Source of the DNA: Streptomyces sp. NBC_00878
GTDB taxonomy: Bacteria > Actinomycetota > Actinomycetes > Streptomycetales > Streptomycetaceae
Assembly (NCBI RefSeq): GCF_026341515.1
Contig: NZ_JAPEOK010000001.1
Span: 682,001-746,000, forward strand
Direction: 5' to 3'
DNA: 64,000 nt
The notes below the pieces were generated by a model. The model was not told the DNA's origin, ran no database searches, and saw only the letters and a list, made by a program, of their open reading frames with translations. Each line of letters begins with the position of its first letter. The stretch's first letter is position 1. The position numbers and the translations under genes were made by a program. Below are positions 16,556 to 24,790 of this stretch, in pieces.

Positions 16556-17793
16556 TGGCGCAGGACAAGCGGGCGCGGCAGGTCACCGACCGCATCGAGG
16601 CGCTCGCTCCCCAGCTGGTGGCGCTGAGCAGGAAGATCCACCGTCTGTCCGAGCTCGGGTTCGCCGAGCACCGATCGGTCGCCGCCCTGGCCGAGTTGGT
16701 GAGGGCGCACGGCAGTGAAGCGAGCGTCGGCGTGCACGGTATGGAGACGTCGCTCCAGGCGTCGGCCGGGAATCCGGACGGGCCGCGGATCGCGCTCCTG
16801 GCCGAGTACGACGCGCTTCCCGGCGTCGGCCACGGCTGCGGGCACAACGTCATCGCCGCGGCGGCGGCCGGGGCGTTTCTCGGGTTGGCCGACGTGATCG
16901 GTGACACGGGTGGCTCGGTCGTTCTCCTCGGCACTCCCGCCGAGGAGAACGGTTCCGGCAAGGAGATCATGGCCCGTGCCGGTGCCTTCGACGGGATCGA
17001 CGCCGCGATCATGCTCCACCCCGCCCATCACGACGGCATCGACTTCGCCGCCCTCGGGCTGCGTTCGGTGGAGGTGACCTACCACGGGATTCCGGCTCAT
17101 GCCTCGGCCCGGCCCGAGGCAGGGCGCAACGCGCTCGACGCCGTCGTCGCCGCGTACCTGGGGATCGCCGCCCTGCGTCACCACATCCCGCAGACCGACC
17201 GCGTCCACGGAGTCATCACGGAGGGCGGCGAGGCCGCGAACGTCGTGCCCGCGAGAGCCTCGCTGCGGCTGCTGATCCGGTCACCTGAGCTCGACTCACT
17301 GCTTGCGCTGGGCGAGCGGGTCCAGCGCATTTTCGAGAGTGCCGCGCTGACCACGGAGACCGAACTCGAAACGGTGTGGGACCGGATCCAGCCGTGTCTG
17401 CCGGTACGTGGCAACGACGCGCTCGCCACCCGCTTCGGAGCGCATCTTGCCGGCCGCGGGCGCACCCTTGGGCCGACGGGGGGAGCTCAGGTCTCGACCG
17501 ACCTCGGCAACATCAGCCTGCGTGTCCCGGCGATCCACCCCACCCTTGCCATCGCCCCGCCGGAAGTCGCCCTGCACACCGCCGACTTCGCCGAGTACGC
17601 CGGCTCGGAGCCGGGCGACCGGGCGGTCGTCGACGGGGCAGTGGCCCTGGCCCTGACCGCGCTCGACTACCTCACCGATCCCGGGCTCCGGGAGCGCAGC
17701 CGCGCCGAGTTCGAGGCCGCCGGCGGCGTCGTGGACGTACCGGCACTGCTCACGCCCCCTGGTGGGCAGCCCGTACCAGCGGAAAGGGCCTGA
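16555..17793 (+). CDS. M20-family amidohydrolase (N-acyl amino acid/aminobenzoyl-glutamate hydrolase-like)
   Basis: 412 residues. The metal-binding motifs of M20 are present: LAEYDALPGVGHGCGHNV, GTPAEENGSGKEIM with the catalytic Glu pair, and HPAHHD. A dimerisation domain (GIPAHASARPEAGRNALDAV) is inserted in the middle. M20D members split an acyl or aroyl group from an amino acid. Placed between a polar amino-acid transporter and a PLP lyase, it most likely frees the amino acid from an imported N-acyl conjugate or small peptide. Start ATG 16555 overlaps the ATPase stop; the lyase ATG follows its stop with no gap. Confidence 0.83.
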   Translation: MAQDKRARQVTDRIEALAPQLVALSRKIHRLSELGFAEHRSVAALAELVRAHGSEASVGVHGMETSLQASAGNPDGPRIALLAEYDALPGVGHGCGHNVIAAAAAGAFLGLADVIGDTGGSVVLLGTPAEENGSGKEIMARAGAFDGIDAAIMLHPAHHDGIDFAALGLRSVEVTYHGIPAHASARPEAGRNALDAVVAAYLGIAALRHHIPQTDRVHGVITEGGEAANVVPARASLRLLIRSPELDSLLALGERVQRIFESAALTTETELETVWDRIQPCLPVRGNDALATRFGAHLAGRGRTLGPTGGAQVSTDLGNISLRVPAIHPTLAIAPPEVALHTADFAEYAGSEPGDRAVVDGAVALALTALDYLTDPGLRERSRAEFEAAGGVVDVPALLTPPGGQPVPAERA

Positions 17794-18924
17794 ATGAACC
17801 ACGACGAGCGTGGGCTCGCGACAAGGCTGGTGCACGGCCGGGGAGCGAACCCGCTGGGAGCGGTCGCGACCCCGGTCTTCGACACCGCGTCCTTCGCCAT
17901 GGCGGACATGGCCTCCCACGAGCGGACCGTGCGGGACCCGATGGTGCACGGCTACTACTCCCGGGTCCAGAACCCGACCGTCGCCGCTCTCGAAGAGACG
18001 CTGGCTTCGATCGACTCGGCGCCACGCGCCCTGGCCTTCTCCTCGGGGATGGCGGCGATCACCACGGCGCTGCTCGCGCTGGGTCGCCGGGGCGGCCACT
18101 TCATCGCGTCCGACCAGTTGTTCGTCAACAGCCGGGAGTGGCTGACGCACGACCTGCCGGACTTCGGATGCGAGGTGACGTTCGTCGACCTGACAGATCT
18201 GGCGGCGCTTGAGGCGGCATTCCGACCCGCCACCCGCGCGGTGTTCTTCGAGGAGTTCACCAACCCGCGGCTCGACGTCCTCGACATGGAGTCGATCGTC
18301 TCGATCACGCACGATCACGATGCCCTGGTGGTGGTGGACAACACCTTCGCCACCCCGGTGCTGTTCCGGCCGCTGGAGCTCGGCGCCGACCTCGTCATCC
18401 ACAGCGCGACCAAGTACCTGGCCGGACACGGCCGGGTACTGGCCGGTACGTTGGCGGGCAGCGGGCCTGCCATGGACGCGGTTGCCTCCTTGCGCCGCAG
18501 ACTCGGAACGATCATCACCCCGCACAATGCCGCTGCTGTCATCGAGGGGATCAGCACCCTCGAACTGCGAGTGGCCCGGGCGAGTGACACCGCACTGCGG
18601 CTCGCCGAACTCGCCGAAGCCCATGAAGCGACGAGCGTGGTCCATTACCCGGGGCTCCCGAGCGCACCGGCGTACGAGCTGGCCTGCCGACTCACGGGCG
18701 GGCGCCACTTCGGCGGGATGCTCTCCTTCGCGCTGCACGAGCCGGAGCGGAAGGCCGCGGTGTACGACGCGTTCACGCAGTTCGTCAGGGCCACCAGTTT
18801 CGGTGATGTCGTGAGCCTGGTGGACTCGGTCGACGACCCCGACGTCCTGCGCCTCTCCGCCGGTATCGAGAGCCCCGACGACCTGCTCTCCGACCTGTCG
18901 AAGGCGCTCGACGCCGCATCGTGA
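17794..18924 (+). CDS. Cys/Met-metabolism PLP enzyme (gamma-lyase-like, atypical active site)
   Basis: 376 residues of the cystathionine/methionine gamma-lyase fold. PLP lysine is Lys207 (HSATKYLAGHG); phosphate-binding YSRVQNPT, DNTFATP and the C-terminal carboxylate-binding Arg in LRLSAGIESPDD are conserved. By hand alignment to methionine gamma-lyase, however, the PLP-stacking tyrosine is Phe110, the substrate-specificity cysteine is Asn112, and the Lys-Asp pair (KDMTG) is Arg-Arg (RRLGT, about 234-238). The reaction may therefore differ from methionine elimination. It starts directly after the amidohydrolase stop and ends in GTGA overlap with the E1-like gene, an arrangement recalling Pseudomonas mdeA-mdeB. 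Confidence 0.82.
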   Translation: MNHDERGLATRLVHGRGANPLGAVATPVFDTASFAMADMASHERTVRDPMVHGYYSRVQNPTVAALEETLASIDSAPRALAFSSGMAAITTALLALGRRGGHFIASDQLFVNSREWLTHDLPDFGCEVTFVDLTDLAALEAAFRPATRAVFFEEFTNPRLDVLDMESIVSITHDHDALVVVDNTFATPVLFRPLELGADLVIHSATKYLAGHGRVLAGTLAGSGPAMDAVASLRRRLGTIITPHNAAAVIEGISTLELRVARASDTALRLAELAEAHEATSVVHYPGLPSAPAYELACRLTGGRHFGGMLSFALHEPERKAAVYDAFTQFVRATSFGDVVSLVDSVDDPDVLRLSAGIESPDDLLSDLSKALDAAS

Positions 18925-21287
18925 CACGAGCCCCGAACTACCTGAAGAGGATGGTGCACCAAGTGAGCAGTCCGACGATCAGTCCGCCCGGAGTCACGGA
19001 CGAGAACCACCTGCTGTACGAGGTGCGGAACAGGGTGCTCTGGCTGTCGACGGCCATGATCCACCATGCGAACCGGGTCCGCCCGAACGAGTCGGGCGTG
19101 AAGGTGGGCGGGCACCAGGCGTCATCGGCGTCGATGGTGTCGATCATGACGACGCTGTGGTTCCGGCATCTGCGTCCGGAGGACCGGGTGTCGGTCAAGC
19201 CGCATGCCTCGCCGGTGTTGCACGCGATCAACCACCTGTTGGGCGAGCTCGACTCCGCCTACCTGACCAGGTTGCGCGACTTCGGGGGACTGCAGAGCTA
19301 CCCGAGCAGAACGAAGGACCCGGATCCCGTCGACTACTCGACCGGCTCGGTCGGCATCGGGGCCACGGCCCCGATCTGGGGCGCGCTCTCCCGCCGGTAC
19401 GTGGACGGCCTGACCGGAGGGGCGGGTACCGGACGCCAGTACTCGCTGCTCGGTGACGCGGAACTGGACGAGGGCGCGGTGTGGGAGGCCGTGCTCGATC
19501 CGGCGGTCGCCGGACTCGGCGAGCTCGTATGGGTCGTCGACCTGAACCGCCAGTCGCTGGACCGGGTCGTGCCGGACATCGCGGCCGACAAGCTGCGGGG
19601 CATGTTCACCGCCGCCGGCTGGCAGGTGATCACCCTCAAGTACGGTCGGCTGCTCCAGGAACTCTTCACCCGCCCGGGTGGCGACGAACTGCGGCACCGC
19701 ATCGACACGATGCCGAATCCCGAGTATCAGCGGCTTCTGCGCTGCGGAGCATCCGAGCTGCGGCAGCGGCTGCCCGGCACCGGGCCGGGCGGCGGGCAGA
19801 TCGCCGACCTGGCAGCCCAGTTGGACGATGAGGCACTGCTCGCCGCGATCGCCGATCTGGCAGGTCACGACCTGGACGCGTTGGACGAGGCGTTCTCCAC
19901 GATCGACGACTCCCGCCCGACGGTGATCTTCGCCTACACGATCAAGGGACATGGCCTGGCGACCAAGGGGCATCCGCAGAACCACTCGGCCCTGCTCACC
20001 GACGAGCAGCTGCGCGACATGGCCGCACGTGTCGGGGCCGATCCGGCCGATCCCTGGCGGCCCTTCCCCGACGGCAGCCCCGCACAAGCGCTGTGCCTGC
20101 GCACCGCGCGGCGCCTGCACCGGCAGGAAAGCCCTCGACTTGCCCCGCCGGACCTGCCGGTGGACATGGGCCGGACCCCGTCAGGGGTGGCGACGACGCA
20201 GGCCGCGATCGGGCGGGCCCTGCTCGACCTGGCCCGGGAAGCACCCGAAGCGGCCAGGCGAGTCGTCACGGTCAGCCCGGACGTCTCGTCGTCCACGAAC
20301 CTGGGCGGCTGGGTGAACAAGGTCGGCGTGTGGTCGGCGACCGAACGCCCCAACTGGTTCGCCGACGACCGCGAGACCATCCTCCACTGGCGTGAAAGGC
20401 CCACAGGGCAACATATCGAGCTGGGCATCGCCGAGGTCAACCTGGTCGGTCTGCTCGGCGAACTGGGCGCCACCTGGAGCCGGTGGGGCCAGCCCCTCCT
20501 GCCCATCGGGGTGCTCTACGACCCGTTCGTGGAACGCGCCCTGGAACCCTGGTCGTACGGCATCTACGCGGGCGGGCAGTCGATCCTGATCGGCACCCCG
20601 TCCGGGGTCTCGCTCGCCCCCGAAGGAGGGGCGCACCAATCGATCAAGACACCGTCCATCGGCCTCGAACAACCCGGCTGCGTCAGCTACGAGCCGGCCT
20701 TCGTCCTCGACACGGAGTGGACCCTGCTGGCCGCCCTGGCGAACCTCGGTAGGCCCGACGGCTGCTCGGCCTATCTACGGACCTCCACCCGGCCGGTCGA
20801 CCAGTCACTCGCCTCCATGCCCGCGGATCCCGCGGCCCGCGAGCGACGGCGTCGCCAGGTGGTGGCCGGCGCCTACCTGCTGCGCCGGACCGAGGCACCG
20901 GCCCTGAGCATCGCGGCCATGGGCGCCCTCGTGCCGGAAGCCCTGGCCGCCGCCGAGCGGTTGGAGCAGGCCGGCATCGCCGCGGACGTGATCTGCGTGA
21001 CCAGCCCCGATCTGCTGTATCGGGCCGTCCGGGCACGGCAGGGTCATGAGGCGGCAGAGTCGTGGATCCTCGACCAGGTCTTCCCGGCGGATCGCGCCAC
21101 ACCGCTGGTCACCGTTCTGGACGGGCACCCACACACCCTCACGTTCTTGGCCACCGTCAACCGGGTGCCGACCACAGCGCTCGGCGTGACCCGGTTCGGG
21201 CAGTCCGGCTCCCTTGAGGACGTCTACCGCCACCATGGCGTCGACGCCGACAGCATCGTCCGCGCGGCGCTCGACCTCACTCGCTGA
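18921..21287 (+). CDS. Homodimeric E1-type 2-oxoacid dehydrogenase (AceE/MdeB-like, transketolase fold)
   Basis: 788 residues, shorter than AceE (about 890). The thiamine-diphosphate motif GDAELDEGAVWEAV...N lies near residue 178. GGHQASSASMVSIM, HASPVLHAINHLLG and SYPSRTKDPDPVDYSTGSVGIG match the AceE N-terminal domain; LGIAEVNLVGLLGELGATWS carries the conserved Glu of the pyrimidine-binding domain; the C-terminus ends LGVTRFGQSGSLEDVYRHHG. In Pseudomonas putida, MdeB is an AceE relative that follows methionine gamma-lyase and acts on 2-oxobutyrate. By analogy this enzyme may decarboxylate the 2-oxoacid made by the lyase. Start GTG 18921 (GTGA overlap); ATG 18951 is an alternative. Confidence 0.8.
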   Translation: MTRAPNYLKRMVHQVSSPTISPPGVTDENHLLYEVRNRVLWLSTAMIHHANRVRPNESGVKVGGHQASSASMVSIMTTLWFRHLRPEDRVSVKPHASPVLHAINHLLGELDSAYLTRLRDFGGLQSYPSRTKDPDPVDYSTGSVGIGATAPIWGALSRRYVDGLTGGAGTGRQYSLLGDAELDEGAVWEAVLDPAVAGLGELVWVVDLNRQSLDRVVPDIAADKLRGMFTAAGWQVITLKYGRLLQELFTRPGGDELRHRIDTMPNPEYQRLLRCGASELRQRLPGTGPGGGQIADLAAQLDDEALLAAIADLAGHDLDALDEAFSTIDDSRPTVIFAYTIKGHGLATKGHPQNHSALLTDEQLRDMAARVGADPADPWRPFPDGSPAQALCLRTARRLHRQESPRLAPPDLPVDMGRTPSGVATTQAAIGRALLDLAREAPEAARRVVTVSPDVSSSTNLGGWVNKVGVWSATERPNWFADDRETILHWRERPTGQHIELGIAEVNLVGLLGELGATWSRWGQPLLPIGVLYDPFVERALEPWSYGIYAGGQSILIGTPSGVSLAPEGGAHQSIKTPSIGLEQPGCVSYEPAFVLDTEWTLLAALANLGRPDGCSAYLRTSTRPVDQSLASMPADPAARERRRRQVVAGAYLLRRTEAPALSIAAMGALVPEALAAAERLEQAGIAADVICVTSPDLLYRAVRARQGHEAAESWILDQVFPADRATPLVTVLDGHPHTLTFLATVNRVPTTALGVTRFGQSGSLEDVYRHHGVDADSIVRAALDLTR

Positions 21288-21434
21288 GACGGCTGACACC
21301 TGAAGATCCAGACCCATCCAGGACCAGCACACCTTCGCCTTCCACAGGGCCCAACGTTTTCGCTGGTCACAGCAGAAACGAGAACATGGCGTTGTCCCTC
21401 GGTCAGAGGCCTGCACTGGAGCTGGAACGCCAGG

Positions 21435-21548
21435 TCAGCGCACCAGTCCGCGCGGTTTGAGCGGCACGGGCGGGAGTTCAGGAGCAGCCAGCGGGGCCCC
21501 GTCGTAGCCCACGACCTCACCGAAGCGAGAGCCGGCCATCCACTCCGA
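21435..21548 (-). pseudogene. 3' remnant of a second pirin gene
   Basis: The minus strand translates to SEWMAGSRFGEVVGYDGAP, then LAAPELPPVPLKPRGLVR and a stop. This is nearly the same as the last 38 residues of the intact pirin gene at 26978-27943 (DWMTGVRFGEVKGYDGAA... PPVPLKPRGRVR). Only the tail survives. Upstream it is fused to the broken DUF5655 gene. The remnant is diverged rather than identical, so it is not a recent duplication. Confidence 0.75.
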
Positions 21549-21549
21549 A

Positions 21550-22041
21550 CCACGGTCTCAAGACCGAAGTGCTCGTTGCCGAAGTACCGGTAGCGGACCA
21601 GGTCGATGCTGCACCGGTGCTCGCGTACAGCGTGCGCGTCGTAGCGGGTGGAATCGCCGGCGACACAGATCAGCCGCGGTGCGCTCACAGGGCCTGGGAC
21701 GCGGCCGAGACTCCGAGCCGGTCGCGGACCAGGCCCCGGAAGGTGTCCTTGTGGGCCATGAGCCACGACATGTAGTACAGGCCATGGTCGATCACTCCGG
21801 CATCCGTACCCCGCTTGTACTCGACGATCGCCGGGGCGCCGTTCTCGTCGATCCCGAGCGAGTCGATCCGTCCGCCGTCGACGCAGTCGATCACGAACTC
21901 GCTCGCCAGGAAGCGCACCCCCAGCATCGTCTCCATGTGCGCCTCGATGAGGCTCTGTACATCGGCCTCGACGTCAGCAAGACGCGGCGTGACCTCGGCC
22001 ACGCCGCATTTCGTCGTGAGGAACAGCTTCAGGCTCGACAC
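21550..22041 (-). pseudogene. Frameshifted and truncated DUF5655-type protein gene
   Basis: Starting at GTG 22041 (after GAGGAGGGGAAG), the frame reads SSLKLFLTTKCGVAEVTPRL, then IEAHMETMLGVRFLASEFVI, GGRIDSLGIDENGAPAIVEY and KRGTDAGVIDHGLYYMSWLM, a pattern I recognise from actinobacterial DUF5655/DUF91-like proteins. It stops at ASQAL at about 21685. Shifting frame by one base continues with SAPRLICVAGDSTRYDAHAV and IDLVRYRYFGNEHFGLETV, so a single G appears lost at about 21686. The C-terminal half is absent, replaced by the pirin remnant. Confidence 0.65.
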
Positions 22042-22299
22042 CTTCCCCTCCTCGGCTAGGAGATCGACAACGTCGAGCGGGTGCAGATTTGTTTCCGCGC
22101 GGCCTCGGAGTCGTGAAGAAAGCGTGAGGGAGGGGCGCTCGCCCGCGCACTCTCTGCTGCCACGCACTGGACGGTGCGCGACCCAGCACGGGCGTTGCCA
22201 TCCCATCCCAGCACGATCCCAGCGCGGTAGGGATGAACAGGGGTGATGACCGGTGACGAGGGCTCAGGTCTCCCACCACCATTCCAGCACGGGAAAAAC

Positions 22300-23983
22300 T
22301 AGCCTCGCCGTTTCGGTTGGGCTGAGGCGGCGTCGCTGATCATCAACTGTTGGGTGGTCGAGGCTATTTCGTTGCCTGGGCATGGCGGAGTCCCGGCGCG
22401 CTGGTCGGGTTCTCCGGGGTCCTTCGGATCGTGGGTGAGCAGGGGACGGCTGGTCAGCCAGCTGGTCGGGGCAGCGCGGCGAGGCGGTGGAAGGCCGTGG
22501 CCAGTTCGTGTCTCCAGGGCCAGGTCGCCGAGATCCGCAGGCGGAGGCGGCGTCCGCCGCGTGTGAGGCGAGCGGCCACGTGCAGCAGCCGGTAGCGGAG
22601 TTTCTTGGGTTCGGCAGCGGCGAGTTCGCCGTCCAGCAGAAGGAAGCGGGCCCAGGAGAGGAGATCTATCGCCGCGAGACTGAGTTCGAGCCAGGTTGCG
22701 TTGACGTCGAAGTGGCGGGAGGGGAAGCGTCCGAAGCCGGTGCTCTTGCCGCACCGGATGTGGTCTTCGACAGTGGCGTGTCCTCGGTGGCGGACGTCCA
22801 GGAACTGCGCAGAGCCGACGCCGGCGTAAGGGGTATCGGTAAGGAATACCTGGTGCCGCAAGCCCTCGTCATGATCGAACAGGGACAGTTGGGCGCCGGG
22901 GTGCGGTCGTTCGCACCGCACGATGATGCGGGTGCCGGCCGGGTAGCCGGCAAGGTCGACCATGCCGGTCAGCTCGGCGACCTCGGCGCCGTCTCGCAGT
23001 GTCCCGTTCTGGTCCAGGGCCGGATGCCAGACCTGCTCAGGGAGGGTCCGGATCGCGCGGCGGACCGGCTCGGTGACCGCGTATCCGACCGAGAACCGCA
23101 GGTCCAGACCGTGTTCACGCAACGTCCGGATGTGGGCCAGGAAGGCTTTCGCGGATCCGGCGCTGTCGGCGCGGACCAGGATCTGGGTGCCATGCCGGTG
23201 AGCGTCGGGGATCTGCGCGAGGGCGTCCTCCAACACCGCGATGTGATCGGCGGCAGTGTCGGCCCCGGAGTTGCCGGGCCGCAGTCGGCCGGACACGGCC
23301 TCGCCGGTGTTCGCGAGGAAGCACAGCAGCGGATGGAAGCCGAAGCCGCCCTTGTAGGTGGGCGCGGCCTGTTCCTTTTCCGAGTGGCAGGTGATCAGCG
23401 TGGCGTCGAGGTCCAGGACCAGGCCGGGGAGTTCTCGTCCGCCGGCCCGGGCAGCGGGTATGCCCTCGCCGGTCTCGGCGGCCTGCAGCCAGGCGACTTC
23501 CCGGGCTGTGGCGCGGGCCGCTCGCAGCGAAGCGAGTACAGCCTCGTTGGTGTCGGCGAGCAACCGCCAGGCCGTGGGCGTGGAGGCGACCGGGCCGAAC
23601 ACCCCTGCCTGGTCCCGCAGCACGGCCAGATCCGCGATCGCCTCACCGCCGTCGGCGAGCATCACCGCGAGATCGGCGGCGGTCCGGCCCGGATCATGCC
23701 CGGTGCCGCGCGGTCGCAGCGGCCTGAGCGCAGTGGAGTACGCGGTGGTCAGACCGGTGGCCTCGGCGAGATCCGCCAGCAAACGTGCCCCGGCGTGCCC
23801 GATCACCCCCGAACCGTCAGCGGAGACCGTGAGCCTGGGACGGGAACCGATAACCTGCACGTAGAAAGTGCCTTCCGCTTGGACCGACAGAACCCCTCGA
23901 CAAGGTTCATCGTCCCAGCTCAGAAGGCACTTTCGCGTTTCCGCCCCACGTCCGGCCTCAGCCCAACCGAAACTGCGAGGCTA
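22300..23983 (-). mobile_element. IS1380-family insertion sequence
   Basis: About 1.68 kb. The terminal inverted repeats are TAGCCTCGCCGTTTCGGTTG (from 22300) and, at the other end, the complement of TAGCCTCGCAGTTTCGGTTG (23964-23983), both extending through GGCTGAGGC, so about 29 bases with one mismatch. One transposase gene fills it. Flanks are AAAC on the left and AATG on the right, so no exact target-site duplication is visible. Confidence 0.8.
22454..23860 (-). CDS. IS1380-family transposase
   Basis: 468 residues, apparently complete. It has the IS1380 arrangement of DDE residues: LVLDLDATLITCHSEKEQAA, then ILVRADSAGSAKAFLAHI, and the late region GHATVEDHIRCGKSTGFGRF carrying the Glu. 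The C-terminus is Arg-rich (RLLHVAARLTRGGRRLRLRI) and ends LPRPAG. GTG start at 23860. It is read toward the left terminal repeat and spans nearly the whole element, so the IS may still be active. Confidence 0.88.
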   Translation of the reverse strand: MQVIGSRPRLTVSADGSGVIGHAGARLLADLAEATGLTTAYSTALRPLRPRGTGHDPGRTAADLAVMLADGGEAIADLAVLRDQAGVFGPVASTPTAWRLLADTNEAVLASLRAARATAREVAWLQAAETGEGIPAARAGGRELPGLVLDLDATLITCHSEKEQAAPTYKGGFGFHPLLCFLANTGEAVSGRLRPGNSGADTAADHIAVLEDALAQIPDAHRHGTQILVRADSAGSAKAFLAHIRTLREHGLDLRFSVGYAVTEPVRRAIRTLPEQVWHPALDQNGTLRDGAEVAELTGMVDLAGYPAGTRIIVRCERPHPGAQLSLFDHDEGLRHQVFLTDTPYAGVGSAQFLDVRHRGHATVEDHIRCGKSTGFGRFPSRHFDVNATWLELSLAAIDLLSWARFLLLDGELAAAEPKKLRYRLLHVAARLTRGGRRLRLRISATWPWRHELATAFHRLAALPRPAG

Positions 23984-24056
23984 AATGATGTCTCGTAACA
24001 CAAGTGACTACCGTGCTCGTGGAGCGGACGCCGTCGTGACTACGGTGTCGCAAGGC

Positions 24057-24719
24057 TCAGGACTCGGCCACGGGCTTGCGTGCCAAGACGTAACCCTGCG
24101 GTGTCTTCTCGGCGAGGTCAGGCTGGCGCGTGATCGTGGCCCAGACTTCGAACCCAGCGTGTCGCAGCAGTTCGGCGATCTCGTCTGGTTGCTGCCGGTA
24201 CCAGTCGACGCAGATGGCTTTGCCAAATGCCTCGGCGCGGTGACCCTGGTCGTCACCAACCTGGAAGACGAGCATCAACTGCCCACCGGGTGCGAGCACC
24301 CGGTGGAACTCGAAGAACACGTCCGATCGTCGCTCCCATGGGATGTGGATGATCGAGTAGTAAGCGAGCAACCCGCCGAGGGAAGCCTGCGGTAGACCCA
24401 GGGCCAGCATCGATCCCACCTCGAAGCGGACGTCCGGGTAGGTGCGGCGGGCCACGGCGATCATCTCGGGCGACAGATCGATACCGAACGCGTTCAGTCC
24501 CAAGCGGTGGAGTTCCGCTGTCACCTGACCGGGTCCACAACCCACATCGGCAACGGGACCGTTTCTGCCTGCCTGTGCCAGTTCAGCGAAGGCGGCCAGC
24601 AAGGCACGGTCGAGTGGCTTGGCGTCCAGGTCAGAGCCCACCTTTTCGGCGTACTCCGCGGCCATGACGTCATAGGAGGCTCTGGTCGCGGCGAGAAAGC
24701 GTTCGTCGAGCATGACCAT
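24057..24719 (-). CDS. Class I SAM-dependent methyltransferase
   Basis: 220 residues. SAM-binding motif I is VADVGCGPGQVTAELHRLG, preceded by the conserved YDVMAAEYAEKV. FGIDLSPEMIAVARRTYP and LLAYYSIIHIPWERRSDVF follow, as in the UbiE/Methyltransf_25 group, and the C-terminus YRQQPDEIAELLRHAGFEVW is typical. The substrate is unknown. It stands alone in a zone of insertion elements. Start ATG 24719 or 24713; neither has a clear ribosome-binding site. Confidence 0.8.
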   Translation of the reverse strand: MVMLDERFLAATRASYDVMAAEYAEKVGSDLDAKPLDRALLAAFAELAQAGRNGPVADVGCGPGQVTAELHRLGLNAFGIDLSPEMIAVARRTYPDVRFEVGSMLALGLPQASLGGLLAYYSIIHIPWERRSDVFFEFHRVLAPGGQLMLVFQVGDDQGHRAEAFGKAICVDWYRQQPDEIAELLRHAGFEVWATITRQPDLAEKTPQGYVLARKPVAES

Positions 24720-24790
24720 GAAGACTAGGCGGCGCGGTGCCACCCTGCACCCTGGCTCGGGTGACGATCGCCAACGATGGTGAGGTGCAG

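Noticed and set aside
17794..18924. Calling the PLP enzyme a true methionine gamma-lyase
   Set aside because: The Tyr, Cys and Lys-Asp residues that define that enzyme are replaced by Phe, Asn and Arg-Arg.
22487..23998. 503-codon plus-strand frame opposite the IS1380 transposase
   Set aside because: Composition is that of an antisense shadow; the transposase has the DDE motifs and terminal repeats.
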